Source of the DNA: Kryptolebias marmoratus
Taxonomy: Eukaryota; Chordata; Actinopteri; Cyprinodontiformes; Rivulidae
Reading direction: 5' to 3'
NCBI RefSeq assembly: GCF_001649575.2
Contig: NC_051452.1
Span: 7,986,591-8,050,590, forward strand
DNA length: 64,000 nt
The position numbers were made by a program, and so were the translations under genes. Below the pieces are notes generated by a model that was given only the letters and a program-made list of their open reading frames with translations, searched no databases and was not told where the DNA came from. Shown one piece after another: positions 25,661 to 38,529 of the stretch (position 1 is its first letter; every line of letters begins with the position of its first letter).

Positions 25661-28600
25661 AATTCATTTTAAAAAATAACCAAACATTATGCATAAGAGT
25701 GAAACTGAGATTTAAAATGGCCTTGAATTCAGTAAAACTATTGGACCGATTCTGGAACCATCATGCATGGGTTGTCAGTTCGTCACTCTCTTGTCTGACA
25801 GGAGTTAATAAAGTCCGTGTCAAAATGACATGCTTGATAAGAGCCAAAACTCAAACAAGACCTGTAAAATTCCTGTGCCGAAATGACAGACTGAAGGTCA
25901 TTTCAATGCTTAATTGCTCTTGGCGCTCTTGATGTTTTGCTCTTTTATACGAGACATCCCATCATGCAACATCCTAACCTCTTCATCGTGTAATTTAATT
26001 GCATGTATGGTTTCTGCCACGCGTGCAGGTGAACTGACTGAGCTGAACTGCTGATGTAACACTACGAGATCCTCTCTCCCTGTCGTCAAAGGAGAGCTAA
26101 GCCCTACCCCCTCCCAGTCTTAGCTTTTCACGGGCTCCCCGGCGTCTCCGTGCAGAGAGATGATAATGTCATGTGTCGTACGCCTATTCAGCCTCAAAGT
26201 AATATCATTTGCAGTGTTTTCATCTCTGCCTTCAGCCCTCGCCCCATAAAGCTAATCACAGTGCTTGGCTTCTGGTTCGGGAAGGGCAAAGAGGAAGACT
26301 TGGGGAGGGGGGGCTGGGAGCTAAACAGGGGCTAATGGCATTTTAAAGGGTGTGGGGATCACTCCCATTACTTAAAATAATGAAAATCTAATGCAAACAT
26401 CTTGTGTGAGGCACGGACTCATGCATGCAGCTAAATCAGCAGGCATTTCATACATAGATGGATAGATGGGTAGATAATTTCTCAACTTGATGCAGTTAAA
26501 AAACCATTCAGCGCTTTTGACTGTGAAATCTTTCCTCTGGGTGATATCATGCAGAGGACACAGAGCCCTCATTGAGTTAATTAAACCTCAGTGAAATGAT
26601 GTAAAAGAATAAAGTCTGAGACCCTGTTGAGTGATGCTGCTGTAACATTTAAAAAAAAAAAAAAAAAGCAATTTTCAAGTTATAAAGTTGTTTCATGCAC
26701 TGAAAAGGGGATTTCATAGGAATTCAAATAAAATCGTAACAGGCCAGACATCTCGTAAAGTGAATAGCTTTTTGAAACCCTAAACTAGAGAGTTGTATTA
26801 CCAATCCTTGAGACAAAAAACTCCTGAAAGAAAACCACGTTTTTAAGGGGCATACAAGTACCTGATTTTTTTTTTTTTTTAAGAGAAAAAAACATTTAAA
26901 TTTGAAAAGATGCTTCAGTTAAAGTGCCATGATTCCTTTTCAAAGTATAAAGAGAGTGTACATGTGACAGAATGGATTCAAGAACACACTTATGAAAGCT
27001 TAAATTTTCCAAATCCTGTGTATTTCTTAACACATACTTGTATGTCTTTCTACAAACACCATCTTTTTCAGTTATGAATTGGAGTTAGCAGTTTTGTGTA
27101 AACAATCCTTCAAAACTGGGTGAAGTGTCCAGAGAGAAAAAAAGAGCACAGTGACTCTTCATCTGGCTGTCAGTATTCTTCTCTTTGCCAAATAATAGAT
27201 CTGTGTTCCCTAGTTTCTGTTTTTATAAACTCCAACTGCAATGCAGCTCTGGTTTTTGTCTGTTTTCTAGAAGTGACCCCGCTGCAGCTCATTATGCAGG
27301 CTTCTTACAGCTAAGATCATTTCCCTTTGGCACTTTTTGTATCAGCAGTGTTTTAGAGGACAAGTTTTAGCAAAAAAACAAAAGAAATCCTCTGATCAAC
27401 ACTGCTTATAGATGTAAATGAATTTATTTGAACCAAGTGTTAGAAGGGGGTAAGACTGAGGACAGTTCTGAAAGCTGATTGAGATTAGCTGAGTTCAAAA
27501 AGCATGAAGTAAGGTTTCTTTAACAATAATGGAGAAAACCTGTGTTTGCAACCCTTCAAAGTGCTGCAGTTATCTATTTTTTTTATTTTATTTTATTGCA
27601 AATTGAAGTTTTCCTCAACAAACCAATTAAATTCAGTTTGTTTATGTCGCACCGATTCACAAGTCGTCTCTGAACGTTAAGCAAGAAAAAAAAACAAGTC
27701 CAAACCTGCATAACTTAGCCAGGTGATAATGGTTAAAAAAATTTTAGACTTTTAGAATAAACATCAACCTAATCTTCATGTTTTTTTTTTTACCGGAGAC
27801 TCATTTAAAGATGAACTTCTCACCACACATGTATGTAACTGTAAATTACGTTTTCTTTCTGCATTTTTCTTTTCCCACCACAAGTACCAAAAGAAATTGC
27901 ATTATTTTGTAAAAAATTCTGTATGAATGCTGAAATGGTTTTGCTGAAACTCAGTTATTAAAACTATAAGAATCGAAGCAATTGGTAAAAGCTGAAAGTA
28001 ACAAAAGGCTTGTCAATGATAGCTAAAAGCTACAAGAAGCAGAATGCTTCGTTAAATGTAAATGCAGCATAAAAAGACTAAACAGTGAGTATTACAGTCT
28101 TGGCTTTACAGCCTTTGTCACAATTGTGGAAGTAGATTAGCAGTTGCCAGTTCTGGATCATATTGCTGATGAGAAAACTCACCATAGATGCTCATCACGC
28201 TGCCATGCTGATGATAAACGGCCACAAAATCCCTACAAGTTTTGTGCATCCTCAAACTCCTTCACAGCCTACTACACACTCCCGTCTAATGGGAAACCCG
28301 TTGTGTTCTTATTAACCTTAATACAACGCCAAGTCCCTGCAAATGCATCCACATTTTGATTCATTTCTACATTGTAGCAGGGTCATCATCCAGGGTGAAG
28401 GGGGCCAGACCAGTAGCAGCTAATGATCAAACTCAGGACGTTTGCCCAATCCTACATTTTTATATTCCAGAAATCTCATGTAGCCTGAAGCACAATCTAT
28501 AGCCCTTCGGTAATTCCATTAATGTCTGGTGGCAAGGATGTAGAAGGTTTAGGAAATGAGCTAATATCAGGATATTGGTACCAGTATATACTCCTTATGA

Positions 28601-31129
28601 TGTACACTGCATCATCATCATCAACTGGGTTGGTTTAGTAAAAATAAAACGCAAAGCTATTGCACACAACAAAACATGCATTTATATTTATAAGACATAT
28701 TTGTCTGTTTACTAAATACTGCATGTTTGTGGTGAGGTTTGCTCTGAAGAAATGCTGTTCTTTTCAACCACATGCCCTGATTGTCCTCTCAAGGTCAGCG
28801 ACTACACGTTAGAAAATGGAGAAAAGGCTGGTTGTTACATTTTCAGCAGAACAAACTGCTCCCTGTGTCCTGGTCATTCCTCTGCACCTACGCCTTTATG
28901 ACACTTGTTGTTTTTTTTCCTCTGCAATTCCCATTGTTCTATTCTTCCATTCTGCTGCTCATTCTTTCATTTCACTTTCTCCCTCGTCTGTCTGTAAAGT
29001 ACTTCACCTCCGTTGATTGTCAGAGTACATGCTTACACCTTGATTTCAACTCTTGATTGTTGGGACCCTGGGTACATTTTGTCTCCTGTCAATTGTCCTG
29101 GAGCCCAAGGACAAGGTGAATGGGAGGGTGAGGGGGGGATTTATTGAGCTTTTTTATACAGAATAGGTATGTTCGTACGTATGACAGCAAATTGAATGTT
29201 TAGGGAGGAAAATTTATTTAATTTCACCAGATGGGTAGATTACAGAACCTGCATACCAAACGCCTGCCAATCTCTGCTGTGTATCCCATCCTGGAAACAC
29301 AATTGGCAAGTTATGCCTGTGTGATCAGAGGGAAAAAAACTGGCAGGTCTGGAAGCAAAGATGGAACAAGAGAGAACAGGCATTTGGAAAGAAAAGGTAG
29401 TGAAATGGAATTGGTAGGGAGATGGGGGGGGTTTGTGCGGTCATGGATTGATACGTCCACTACTCCTCGACTGTTCTGACAGGTGGATCCAGCGAACCTT
29501 TACAATGTGGTTTTGCCAAGTGAGGCCCTCAGTCTACAGCAAACCAGGCATGCCAGGCTTCAACTGAGGAGACGGGGGCCAACAAGTCTGTCCAGTAAAA
29601 CCTCTTTACAGAGAGCTAACAGTGTGTTTGGACATGACTCACGGGCCTTAAGGACTTTAGAAATCTGCCAAAGGAAAGCGAGTAAAATAACAGCAATGCA
29701 ACAACTTCTGCTGAACTTCCATGAAGTCACACAGAACACAGACATGGTAATGAACAAAGCTAATAATTATGTATTCTGTTCACAAGAGGAAACTACCATT
29801 TGGAGCTGGCTTTGGCAGATTTTTTTACAACTGAATTTAAAGAGCTGCTCTCTGGAATTAGATTTTAATAACACACAAAGTAAAAAAAAGCAAGCACAAA
29901 GGTAAGTGTAACAAAACATTTGTAGTGCGACAAATGATAAAGACTCACCTGGAAATGTGATTGTTTCAAATCGTCTTGTGCTGCATTGGGAATAAAAATG
30001 CCCCACAGGCATCATGTGGTTTGAGGTTTTGCTGAGTAACTGTGTGGAATAACTTCTTGTGGTTGGGGGGTGTTGCAATCCTTTTTGTGATGTAAGGCAA
30101 AGGTGCAAGCTCTTAAAAACTGAGATTTATCAATGAGGAGGTATATGGTGTGCTTGCAAAGAAAAAAAACTTTGTTAAAAGCACTTGACTAAAAAACATT
30201 TTTAGGCTTGAATGTATAGCAACATCCAAGCCTAAAAACTGTAGAAAAAATTTAAAAAAATTCATTTAAAATATAACATTGTAATGTTTTCTTTGTATTA
30301 TGTTTGGTATTACAGGCATTTTCCCAATCAAACATAAAAAATCTTATTTGTGAAGTCTGCAGGCTTTATAACTAGATTTTTATGTAAATATGAGCATATT
30401 AATGTTTAAAGTTAATTTTACATAAACTAATGGCAAATTGGCTTGATGGGGTGTCATGTTTTAAAGAAGTTCACTGAAACTCTGCAGCTTAAAGGCCAAG
30501 GAGAGGGCATATGGGTTGGGGTGATGCTTGGGAATGAGATTCAAACTCAGTTTGAGCTGATAATAGTGGTGTCTTTTGTGGACTTTCTGTCATTGTCCTT
30601 TGGTTAGTCGCTGACTGCTGAGTAGTTGGCAAAAAAAAAGTGAATTTTTTTGTTTCTGTCTCACTGAACTCTTGATTTTGTGACTTGCTGGTTGCACAGA
30701 CAGCTTGTGCATGTTCAGCTTTTGTAAATCACATCAGTATTTTAGGCCATGCACATTATTTCATTGTCTATAGTGTACCTGCCTCGGCCCACTTCCTGCA
30801 CCTTGGAAGCGTACATTTTTGAAATGGAGATTACCTGATTTGTTTTTTTCAAACAATTATCAGTGTATCTTTTCGACCTGGACATAAGGGGCTGTTGGAG
30901 GAGAGCTCCCATGCAGGTGTCAAAGTACAGCTCTGGAATATACAGTAACAAGACTTAGAATGGGTTTCAGACGGGTTCAAGAGAAAACAGAGAATTTTAA
31001 ACTGGCTTGATGATTAAAAAGAGTTGGAGACAAGTTTAATCAATCAAAGAATCAAAAATAAAAACTGTTCAAGATGAGTTTGAGACACCAGCAGCAAAAT
31101 TAAGAAGGGTTAAAGATGCTTTTAACAAC
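25661..31129. other. non-coding stretch
   Basis: The largest block without a clear repeat or exon. The GC-balanced segment 26020-26430 is motif-rich (gctaatcacagtg, taatatcatttgc) and could be a conserved element. A poly-A tract sits at about 26650-26667. AGCT-rich simple sequence (agctaaaagctac) occurs at 27940-28080. The frames at 28780-29060 and 29480-29905 lack splice support. Confidence 0.45.
30199..30238. repeat. short near-perfect inverted repeat (hairpin)
   Basis: Left arm tttttaggcttgaatgt (30199-30215) and right arm acatccaagcctaaaaa (30222-30238) pair at 16 of 17 positions around a 6-base loop. The loop is too short for a standard pre-microRNA. It may be a fold-back relic of a small DNA transposon. 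Confidence 0.75.
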
Positions 31130-31275
31130 TTTGACTGTTTTGACAATTTGTTGCAAAAGTCTTTTGAACATAAATGAAATTCAAAACCCTGGTGAATGTT
31201 TTGAGACATTTTGGAGACTCCCTTGCGAAAGCCATTTGCCATCTGGTTTTCAGCTACTTCTATTGATTGAAAGAT
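31130..31275. repeat. dispersed repeat family B fragment
   Basis: Contains aatgttttgagacattttgg and then agactcccttgcgaaagcc. The first part is nearly repeated at 56690-56715 (aatgttttgagacattttag). Two related copies in one window indicate a dispersed family. Class unknown. Confidence 0.45.
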
Positions 31276-33084
31276 GCTTGTTCTGATTACTTTCTATACC
31301 TTGTACTGCCTCTGCATTGAAAAGTTTTAGGATGATTGTGTGAAACAGCGTTGTAATATTATAACTGCAAACCTAATGTGTTTGCAACAAACGCCAACAA
31401 CAGTCACTTCGCAGGTGGTTATTACTCGGATGGTAGAAGTCTCACCTCAGTGACACATGATCATCCAAACCTCCTTCCTACCTAAACCATTTTGCCACCA
31501 GAAGGCCTGAAGAGGTGTCGCTTGCTGCCCCTCTGTGTGTTTTTCCGCCTCCGCAGGCTTTTCTACTCTGAGGGAAAAGTAGCTGGCCCTTCCTCTGTTC
31601 CAAAACCCACTTCATCTTTCTGTGGGCTTACATGCTGCATGCAGTCAGCCACCGGGGCCTCTGTAAGTCCCCGAGTATCACAGCCTCCATTGATCTTATT
31701 TACTTAGTATTCCATTAGAGCCTAGAAACAAGGTGAAGGAACAAGCAAGCTAGTTAAAAAAAAGAGGAGGAAGTAAAAAAGCAGCAGAGGATGACTGCCT
31801 GACCTCCTTTACAACCTTTCCACTCTGCTCTTTGACACTCAAAAGAACTTCCACCCTGTGGTAACTTTTCAAAGGCTGCAGTAATGTTCTTTGAAGCTAC
31901 CATCAAAAATAAGTGGGTTTTTTTTTCCCCCCGTTCTTTTTTGTCGGCCTGAATACTCCAAGGGATTGGACGACTCCTCGTCTGGGAGCTGTATGCATGA
32001 GAGGAAGGTAGGAAGACAGAAACAAGGACACCAAGGAGTCTAAGAACCAGAAAGCAAGGAAGTGTGGTTCATTTTCTTCCTTTGACTCTTCAATCTGTAT
32101 CCCAATTCTCTTCACTGCTTTATCCGCTCTTTTACCCATTTTCTCAACAATGTAATTTCTATTATTAGTTTAAAGTATGATAAAGTGAAAAGCTTTGTGT
32201 ATTTGACGTGTTTGCTGAAGCTTCTTGATTTGGTTTTAGCTTTCTCTTCAGCACTCGTTTGTCTAATTTAAACCCTCTGATAAGACTTTAAAAGATAATG
32301 GAATGTAAGAGCAGTCATTATAAAGAAAGGGATTTGGAGATTAAATTAAATTCTAAGGTATCAAATTGCTTTTGTGAATTGGCGAACTTCTGTAACACTA
32401 CAAAACCAATCAGAATGGCTGTCTTAAACAAAAACCTAAAAGGATATGTTGTGATGTGATACATTAAGTATCGAAATGTACTGACTATGAACAATATATT
32501 GATAGATTTTTATATCATGATACATAATATTTTGAGATATCACAATGTATTTGATATCTTAGCTGCTTCTGTGAGTTGTTTTTCCTGTCTGAGTGGGTGT
32601 TTCTGTTAGCAAAATATCTCCTAGCCTGCTGGATGATATTTACTGAAACCATTTAAAATGTAATTCAATTTTAAAGCCAGCAAAGCGCCACAACAAAATG
32701 AAAAATCTAATCAAAGTCAAATATCTGTCTGACAGCTGAAGGGAACCGTTGCTCCTCTCGCCGTCCCCGTTTTCACCCCCAAAGGTCGCAGAGTGAAAGG
32801 GCACGGCTCTGTCATCCATGTTTTCAGTTTCAGCGGCAGCGTGCCCTCAGCTCATCATGTTCACATCACAGCGTGTGAGTGCACCGCCGATGGTGAATGA
32901 TGTTTTACCGGGTGGATGACTTCTAATATGACTGTTCATTTCAGCAGCATGTGGTGTTTTTTTTATTTTTTTATTTGTTTCTTGGCGTCAGACAAATTTC
33001 TGCAAAAACTATTTTTGCTCCTCTGTAATAGTAATCAATTTGTATTTATCTGCATACAGAAAAGAACATTGCAAAGACACCCTT
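31276..33084. other. non-coding stretch
   Basis: A decayed repeat-like patch at 32440-32565 has several atatc/gatat words (ttttatatcatgatacataa). A family-A K-module fragment (tctgttagcaaaatatctcc) is at 32600-32625. A GC-balanced patch at 32735-32935 could be regulatory. No coding exon recognised. Confidence 0.4.
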
Positions 33085-33530
33085 AAAGAATTAAAAGCTT
33101 AGCATTCCTTGAAGAATTGCTGCTTGTTATGCCAGGGTTTTAATTTAGGATGGCCGCCTCAGCCATCTGCCACAGGCGCAGCTCGCAAGATGTGTTAATG
33201 CTCGGAGTATGTGTTCAGTCTCAGCTTCAACCACAAATGTGACCTCATCTGTAGTTTTTAAGTAAGCTATAGTCATTTTTGTGTTTGCAAAGCTTGATTA
33301 GCTGTGGCAGCCATGTTGGATTGGGTTGACTCCAAACGCTGGAGTTCCAAATGTACATCTAAGGATTTACTTTCTGAAAATTTCATTAAAATCCATCCAG
33401 TAGTTCATGATTTAATTCCATGACCGTGTTGGCTTTAACAGGTAATGGCAAAGGTGTCACGTAATAGAAAGCCATCTGAGGATGATTCTCAGTTAAGACG
33501 TCAAATTTTAGCTCAATATCCAAAGCTAAA
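33085..33530 (-). repeat. family A copy plus partial second unit, minus
   Basis: Left outer end agcattccttgaagaattgc, then W (ctgtggcagccatgttggat), gactccaaacgctggagttc, and taatggcaaaggtgtcacg. A partial second unit follows (gattctcagttaagacgtca, ttttagctcaatatcc). The join suggests a truncated dimer. Confidence 0.75.
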
Positions 33531-33730
33531 ATGAATAAAATGGAACTATAACCTAAAAACAACAACACTGTAGCTAAAATCTAAATGCACCAGAATACCA
33601 GCCAAAACTAAAATTACCAAAACTTCAATGAAAACCAAATGAAGCAAGACAGTTGCTTTAAGCTAAGCTGATCAAAACCATAGCTAGAAGCTAAAAGTAC
33701 CACAAGAAGACAAAGATGAAGCAAGTATGC
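33531..33730. repeat. AGCTAAAA-type degenerate simple repeat
   Basis: Repeated words agctaaaa, gctagaagctaaaa and aaaccaaatgaagc. It is the complement-strand version of the TAGCTTTTAGCT tracts at 39.5 and 43.4 kb. Confidence 0.55.
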
Positions 33731-34689
33731 TGAAGTAGATTTTGGAGATCTCAAATCTCAATATTTTATGGAGGGAAATTGTTAAAGTTAAATTATTCAA
33801 AAAGTAAAAAAAATAGTGAAGTCCAAACACACTTTTCTCGATCGAGCTGAACGTTTTTATGTGTAAAATAGCATAGTGTATGTGGAAGTCCAAAAAAAAA
33901 AAAGAAAATGTACAGAGAAAACTATAAACAGGAAAACAATAGACTTGGTATTTACACAGTACTCCAATCTGTATCCTAATACTGTGCAATACAAATAATT
34001 TCAGTAGCTTTCCAGCTCTGCATGAATAATAATCCAAAACAACTAGTTTCAGATGCAGAATGTAATTCTCTTTAAATTCACAGAGAATGTTTGCTGCTTT
34101 AGCTCTTATGAGCAAACAAAGATCCAGCACCGAGAACTGTAATCATTTATTTTACTTGCGTATAATTAGTAAAAAAGCTGCTTTATATCTTTGAAGTAAA
34201 CACAACAGATTACAGTAAGTTTTCTTCTGCTGCCCACACGTCCCCGGTACCTGAAACCCCTCCACCCCCAAAGGTACGAAGAGGAGAGACGGAAACGAGC
34301 GTAGGAGAGGCTCCATGTTTGTCTGTTGAACTCCACAGAAGTGAGGCGCTTCAAATGCTCCCAGGTGCAGGATTTTCTTAGATGCTTGGAGGAAGGGCAG
34401 GGAGTTCACCGACAGAGTGAGGGACATGAGAGGAGGAAGAGGAAAGACAAAAGATCTGCTGGCAAAATAGGAACAAACAGAAGATGAATGTAGAGAGCGA
34501 GTGTAGGGATGGATTTGTGTATCCTGCTGGGGGTGAACTGGTAAGCCACTTTCTGTGTTTTGGAGGGAGAGGATTGATTTCCCCTTGAGTGACCTCGGTC
34601 TTACTCACCGCTGTGCCAGGTGTGATGCAAAAGTCTTTTAACTGGAGGTGGAAATCTACTGCTGCGTTTGGAAACAGGAAGTGCAACAG
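33731..34689. other. non-coding stretch
   Basis: AT-rich to 34140, then more balanced (34240-34690). The frames here are long only because of low stop density. No splice-consistent exon was found. Confidence 0.45.
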
Positions 34690-34945
34690 GCTCGAATGTT
34701 AACTCTCAGCTGCCACGTCGAGTTTTAGCTCCGTGTCTCTCAAATTGACCAAGTTATAGCTGTTTTAATGTGTTTTCAAGATCAGTTGGCTGTGGCAGCC
34801 ATCTTGAATCTGCTTGACTCCAAACATCATCCAGATGTAGATCCACATCAAGTGATAACTGTCTGAAAGTTTCATGAAAATCTGTCCAATGGAACACGGG
34901 TAAAACATCGTCCACCTTTGCCTTTGGCATCAAGTGGTAAATAGA
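34690..34945 (-). repeat. family A copy, single core, minus
   Basis: H remnant (aactctcagctgccacgtcg), W (ctgtggcagccatcttgaat), cttgactccaaacatcatcc, and an end gcctttggcatcaagtggta. The K module is replaced by aatggaacacgggtaaaac. Confidence 0.75.
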
Positions 34946-35689
34946 AAAACATCTTAATTTGTTTTCATGTTGTTTTTACTTCACAGGAGCTTTTAAGATT
35001 TTTTTTATTTTAATTTAAAAGAAAAAAAACTAACTCATGATGTCATCCATCCCCAAAGGGATGATTTAAATATGAAAGCAGAACCTCTTTGATCTCTTAT
35101 CAATTTGTACTTCATCTGTTCAGGGATAAAACTGGACTTCAGATATTTAGCACCCCGTGTCTGTACAATTTCAGCATTCTGCGAGACATTTTACACCATT
35201 AGTTTTCAGCTGATAAAGGTCAGTGTGAGTGTGAAGGTCAGAGTTGGATCAGTGTTTAAGACTTCACATGCTTAAGACTGAATGTAAAACAGCCAAGCCA
35301 CAGAATAAAATATGCTCCTCCAACAAATCACTAATTAGTATGACCTGAACATTTCAGATACAGATGTTACGCAAGGTTGCAAATGGTTATTTTTTAAACA
35401 TAAGCTCTGATTTTTTTTTAACCATTAATAACAAAAAAAACAAATTCTGCCCATGCTGAAATATTAAAAAATTAAATTGATTCCCTGGTGTAAACGATGA
35501 ATATTTATTTTTCTTCTCAAGTATTTGCCATTGTCCAAGCAGCTTTAAACGCATTCAACTTTTCTAAGCCAAAACATTAATTAAAGGCGTAGTGTATCTT
35601 AAAACTTATTTAAATAAATCGTATTGTTGAGAAATTAAAGATTTGGCCAATGGGTTGCATTTTGCAAAAGCTGTGATCCGTTAAAGCTC

Positions 35690-35900
35690 AGGATGTCTCA
35701 TCAATGACTTTACTTTGAGATATTTTGCTAACAGACACAGTTGACTGGAAGGTCAAAGTTTGAGACAAATGCCTTGCACAATGTGTAGCACTATGAGCTT
35801 CCACCACATTAAATTTTAGCTCAGTATCCGTAAAATTAACTGAGATATAGCAGTTTTTGTACTGGTTAAGCTTGATTAGCTGTGGCGTCTCGCGTTGCAA
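35690..35900 (-). repeat. family A partial, minus
   Basis: A K module (gagatattttgctaacagac) precedes an H/W-side part (gcttccaccacattaaattt, gattagctgtggcg). The order K then H means the end of one unit is joined to the start of the next, as in a tandem array cut on both sides. Confidence 0.7.
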
Positions 35901-36764
35901 TGGGGCGGAGAATTTCCAGAAGCTCTCCAAGAAAAGTAAAGCTGCAGAATTTTTTAAATATCCCAAATTGGACACTTTCCATGAGAACTATAGCACTTTA
36001 TTGGCATTAACTAGAAATTGGATTTAAGTCAAACAAACTGCACCATATCCAAACAAAAATATAAACATTGTTTTGTCACAGGCAGACATCCACGCAAAAT
36101 ACAATTAAAGATATTTGATACAATTCAACTGATTTATTTTGAAGTAAAACTTTGAGGTTTTAATTATTTTGTTGTGCAATTCTTTCATTGAACAAAAACA
36201 AGAATGTTGATTAAAATGAGTCATCCATCCGTTCAAAAATTAAAATAGTGATTCAAAGTTTTCAATGGAAAGCGCCCCCTGCTCCCTTTTAAATAATTCC
36301 CATGATTATTCAGACCACACATCTGTCGGAGACACTGCAACTCAGCCACCCAGAGGGTTTAATACTAAACATCAAATATATTTACCCAATAATATCAAAG
36401 CTTATTTCCCTTTATGTAGTCTACGGTTTCAAATATGTGGCTTCAATAGTCCAAGGTTCAAGGAATCATCTGTGCACGTGACTGAGGAAGGCACAGTGCA
36501 TGTAGGGGTCGTGGCCTCAATACCCCATCCTGAGCAGTGTGCTACGTGCATGTGATTGAGAAACGGCATAAATATTTTATAGATATTGCATGAAATCTGG
36601 TTATTTTCATTAAGATTATGCTAAAATGTAGTTTTTTCCAGCTATATTTAAAATCCCTGTTTAGGACTGACCTTGAGTATTTTAAAATTCTTGGTTTATT
36701 CCCATAAACTCTCCAGTAATTCCCACGGGAAGTTTCCAACTGTGAAGATTCCCAGAATTTTGCA
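35901..36764. other. non-coding stretch
   Basis: AT-rich sequence. A patch at 36400-36560 is less AT-rich but has no exon borders. Nothing further recognised. Confidence 0.45.
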
Positions 36765-36930
36765 TCCCTAGTGGCGTCCATCTTGACTCCCAAAGTTCGT
36801 CAGTTCTAGATGTGAATTCTCTGACATACTTTGTTTCATTAAAATTTGTCCAATGGTTCACGAGATATTTTGCTAACAGGCAGACAAATGCCTTCCTTTT
36901 TCCTTTCAGCTGCTGGTGATAAGTTCATTT
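36765..36930 (-). repeat. family A partial (W to terminus), minus
   Basis: Starts at W (tggcgtccatcttgactccc), continues to K (cacgagatattttgctaaca) and finishes cagctgctggtgataag, one of the better-preserved terminal ends. Confidence 0.75.
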
Positions 36931-38529
36931 AAACTTGCTGACAAAGGGCTGGTTGCTTGAATTGCCACCTTAGCCACCATTTTACCCATAAAATTGCTTT
37001 TACCTGCAAGTTAAAAAGCAGAACAATAAATGTATTCATGTATTTTGCTGTCAGTCAAGTCAACTATCAGCGATATGCCACAGTATAACACTTTAAGGTG
37101 ATCAGCTGGTTTTTAAGGCTGATGATGTGTCAGAAATGACACGGATGGAAAGTTGTTGCTGCAGACTAAATTTTTTGGTCCAAAATAGTCTTCCACAAAT
37201 TTTTCCTGGAGTCATTTCCACTCCCTGGGTGCAGAGATTCCATATATTCCCAAAGCCTCCCTCAACAGGTCGTGTCCCCACGTCGGATCACTGGGACATA
37301 AAATTAAAAAGACTCTTAGCCTTTTGACACCCCTTCTCAGGGCTTCAAAAGTTAATCTGTTCTTTGTTGAATTGAAATTAACTTGACCTTCCCCTTAACG
37401 GCGTGTGTGTCCCGCTGAACCTTTTAAATGGCACAGCCCGGACCGGCGCTGTTTGCCTAAATGATACAAGCTGCACACTGCCCCCAAGGACAAACATAGG
37501 CCATTACCTTTAAGGGGAGAAAAGGTGGGAAAGTGGAGCCAGGTGAAGGTCAAAGGAGCCATCGGATCTATAGCGGCTCTGCCCCCCTCTCCCCTAAATA
37601 ATAAAAAAATGAAAATTGTGACTGAATGCTCCAACTGGATATAAATCCCAGAGCTGTAAAACTGCAAAACTACACTGCCCACCCTCATAAATTGGCATCT
37701 CCCTGCCACCCTCGCCCCACCGCCCCGGCTCCACACATGCTTTATGACAAGAAGATCAGACCGCTGAATGAACTGAAGCGAGGCGATCGTATATCTTCCA
37801 GGTGAAGATGGGGATTCAGGGAGAGAGGTTGTCTCGATCAAACAAAAAAAAAAAGAGAAAGTTTTGGGAGTAAAGAGACAAAAGACGAGAGCTGAGCAGA
37901 GAAAACTTCTTGCACAGGCTCGGATCGTCATTCTGAAAACCCAGCACAGCTCTTGTAGAGCAGATGGATTTCCCTTTCAACTAACACTTTGCATATTAAT
38001 GAAGAAAAATTGATTCCCTTGAAACTCCTACAGCTCCTTTGTTTTAAGATGTTAAAATCACATTAAATGCCTTCCATATGTTATTCAAAGACAAGCATGT
38101 TGACATAGAAATATTTGCTAATTATAAATTAATTTACTTAAGTAATTGAATCATTAGCGTAAGTAGTTGGTGGCTCTTTCCTGTGTGTTAGCAGGAATAC
38201 AGATATGCTGTTTTAATTTCAGATGAAGGTATGTGTAAAATTAGAATCAACAGATTAGGGCTGCATGATATTAGGCACACATGAAAGCCATATTTTTGAA
38301 TATCGAGGTGATACGTGCTCCAATTAACCCTCCATTTTTCTTCTGTCGGAACAGTCTCCAGAACACACTGCCCACAGAGAAACCCGGAGGACGCTCGGTT
38401 ATGTTCTGAACTGTCCCCGTCTGTGTAGTGATGGCAAAATAAGAGTGCACGCTCTTTCAGTTCAATGACTGTACGTATCGGGACATAATCTCAAGTGTGC
38501 AAAAACACACAACAGATTCCAGTCATTAT
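36931..38529. other. non-coding stretch with possible regulatory elements
   Basis: The segment 37390-37960 is GC-balanced and atypical for the neighbourhood. The segment 37965-38170 carries an octamer-like site in tttgcatattaatg, an SOX-like cctttgttt and several TAAT cores. A short agggctgcatgatatt-like repeat start, a common hAT terminus in fish, lies near 38257. A 178-residue minus-strand frame here has no splice or domain support. Confidence 0.4.

Noticed and set aside
33684..34130. 148-residue minus-strand open frame
   Set aside because: Composition follows AT-rich DNA (F, L, I, Y, K rich) with no domain or splice context.
37395..37931. 178-residue minus-strand open frame, the longest N-free one
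   Set aside because: Low stop density in a GC-balanced segment; no domain, signal, splice border or repeat of composition typical of a protein.
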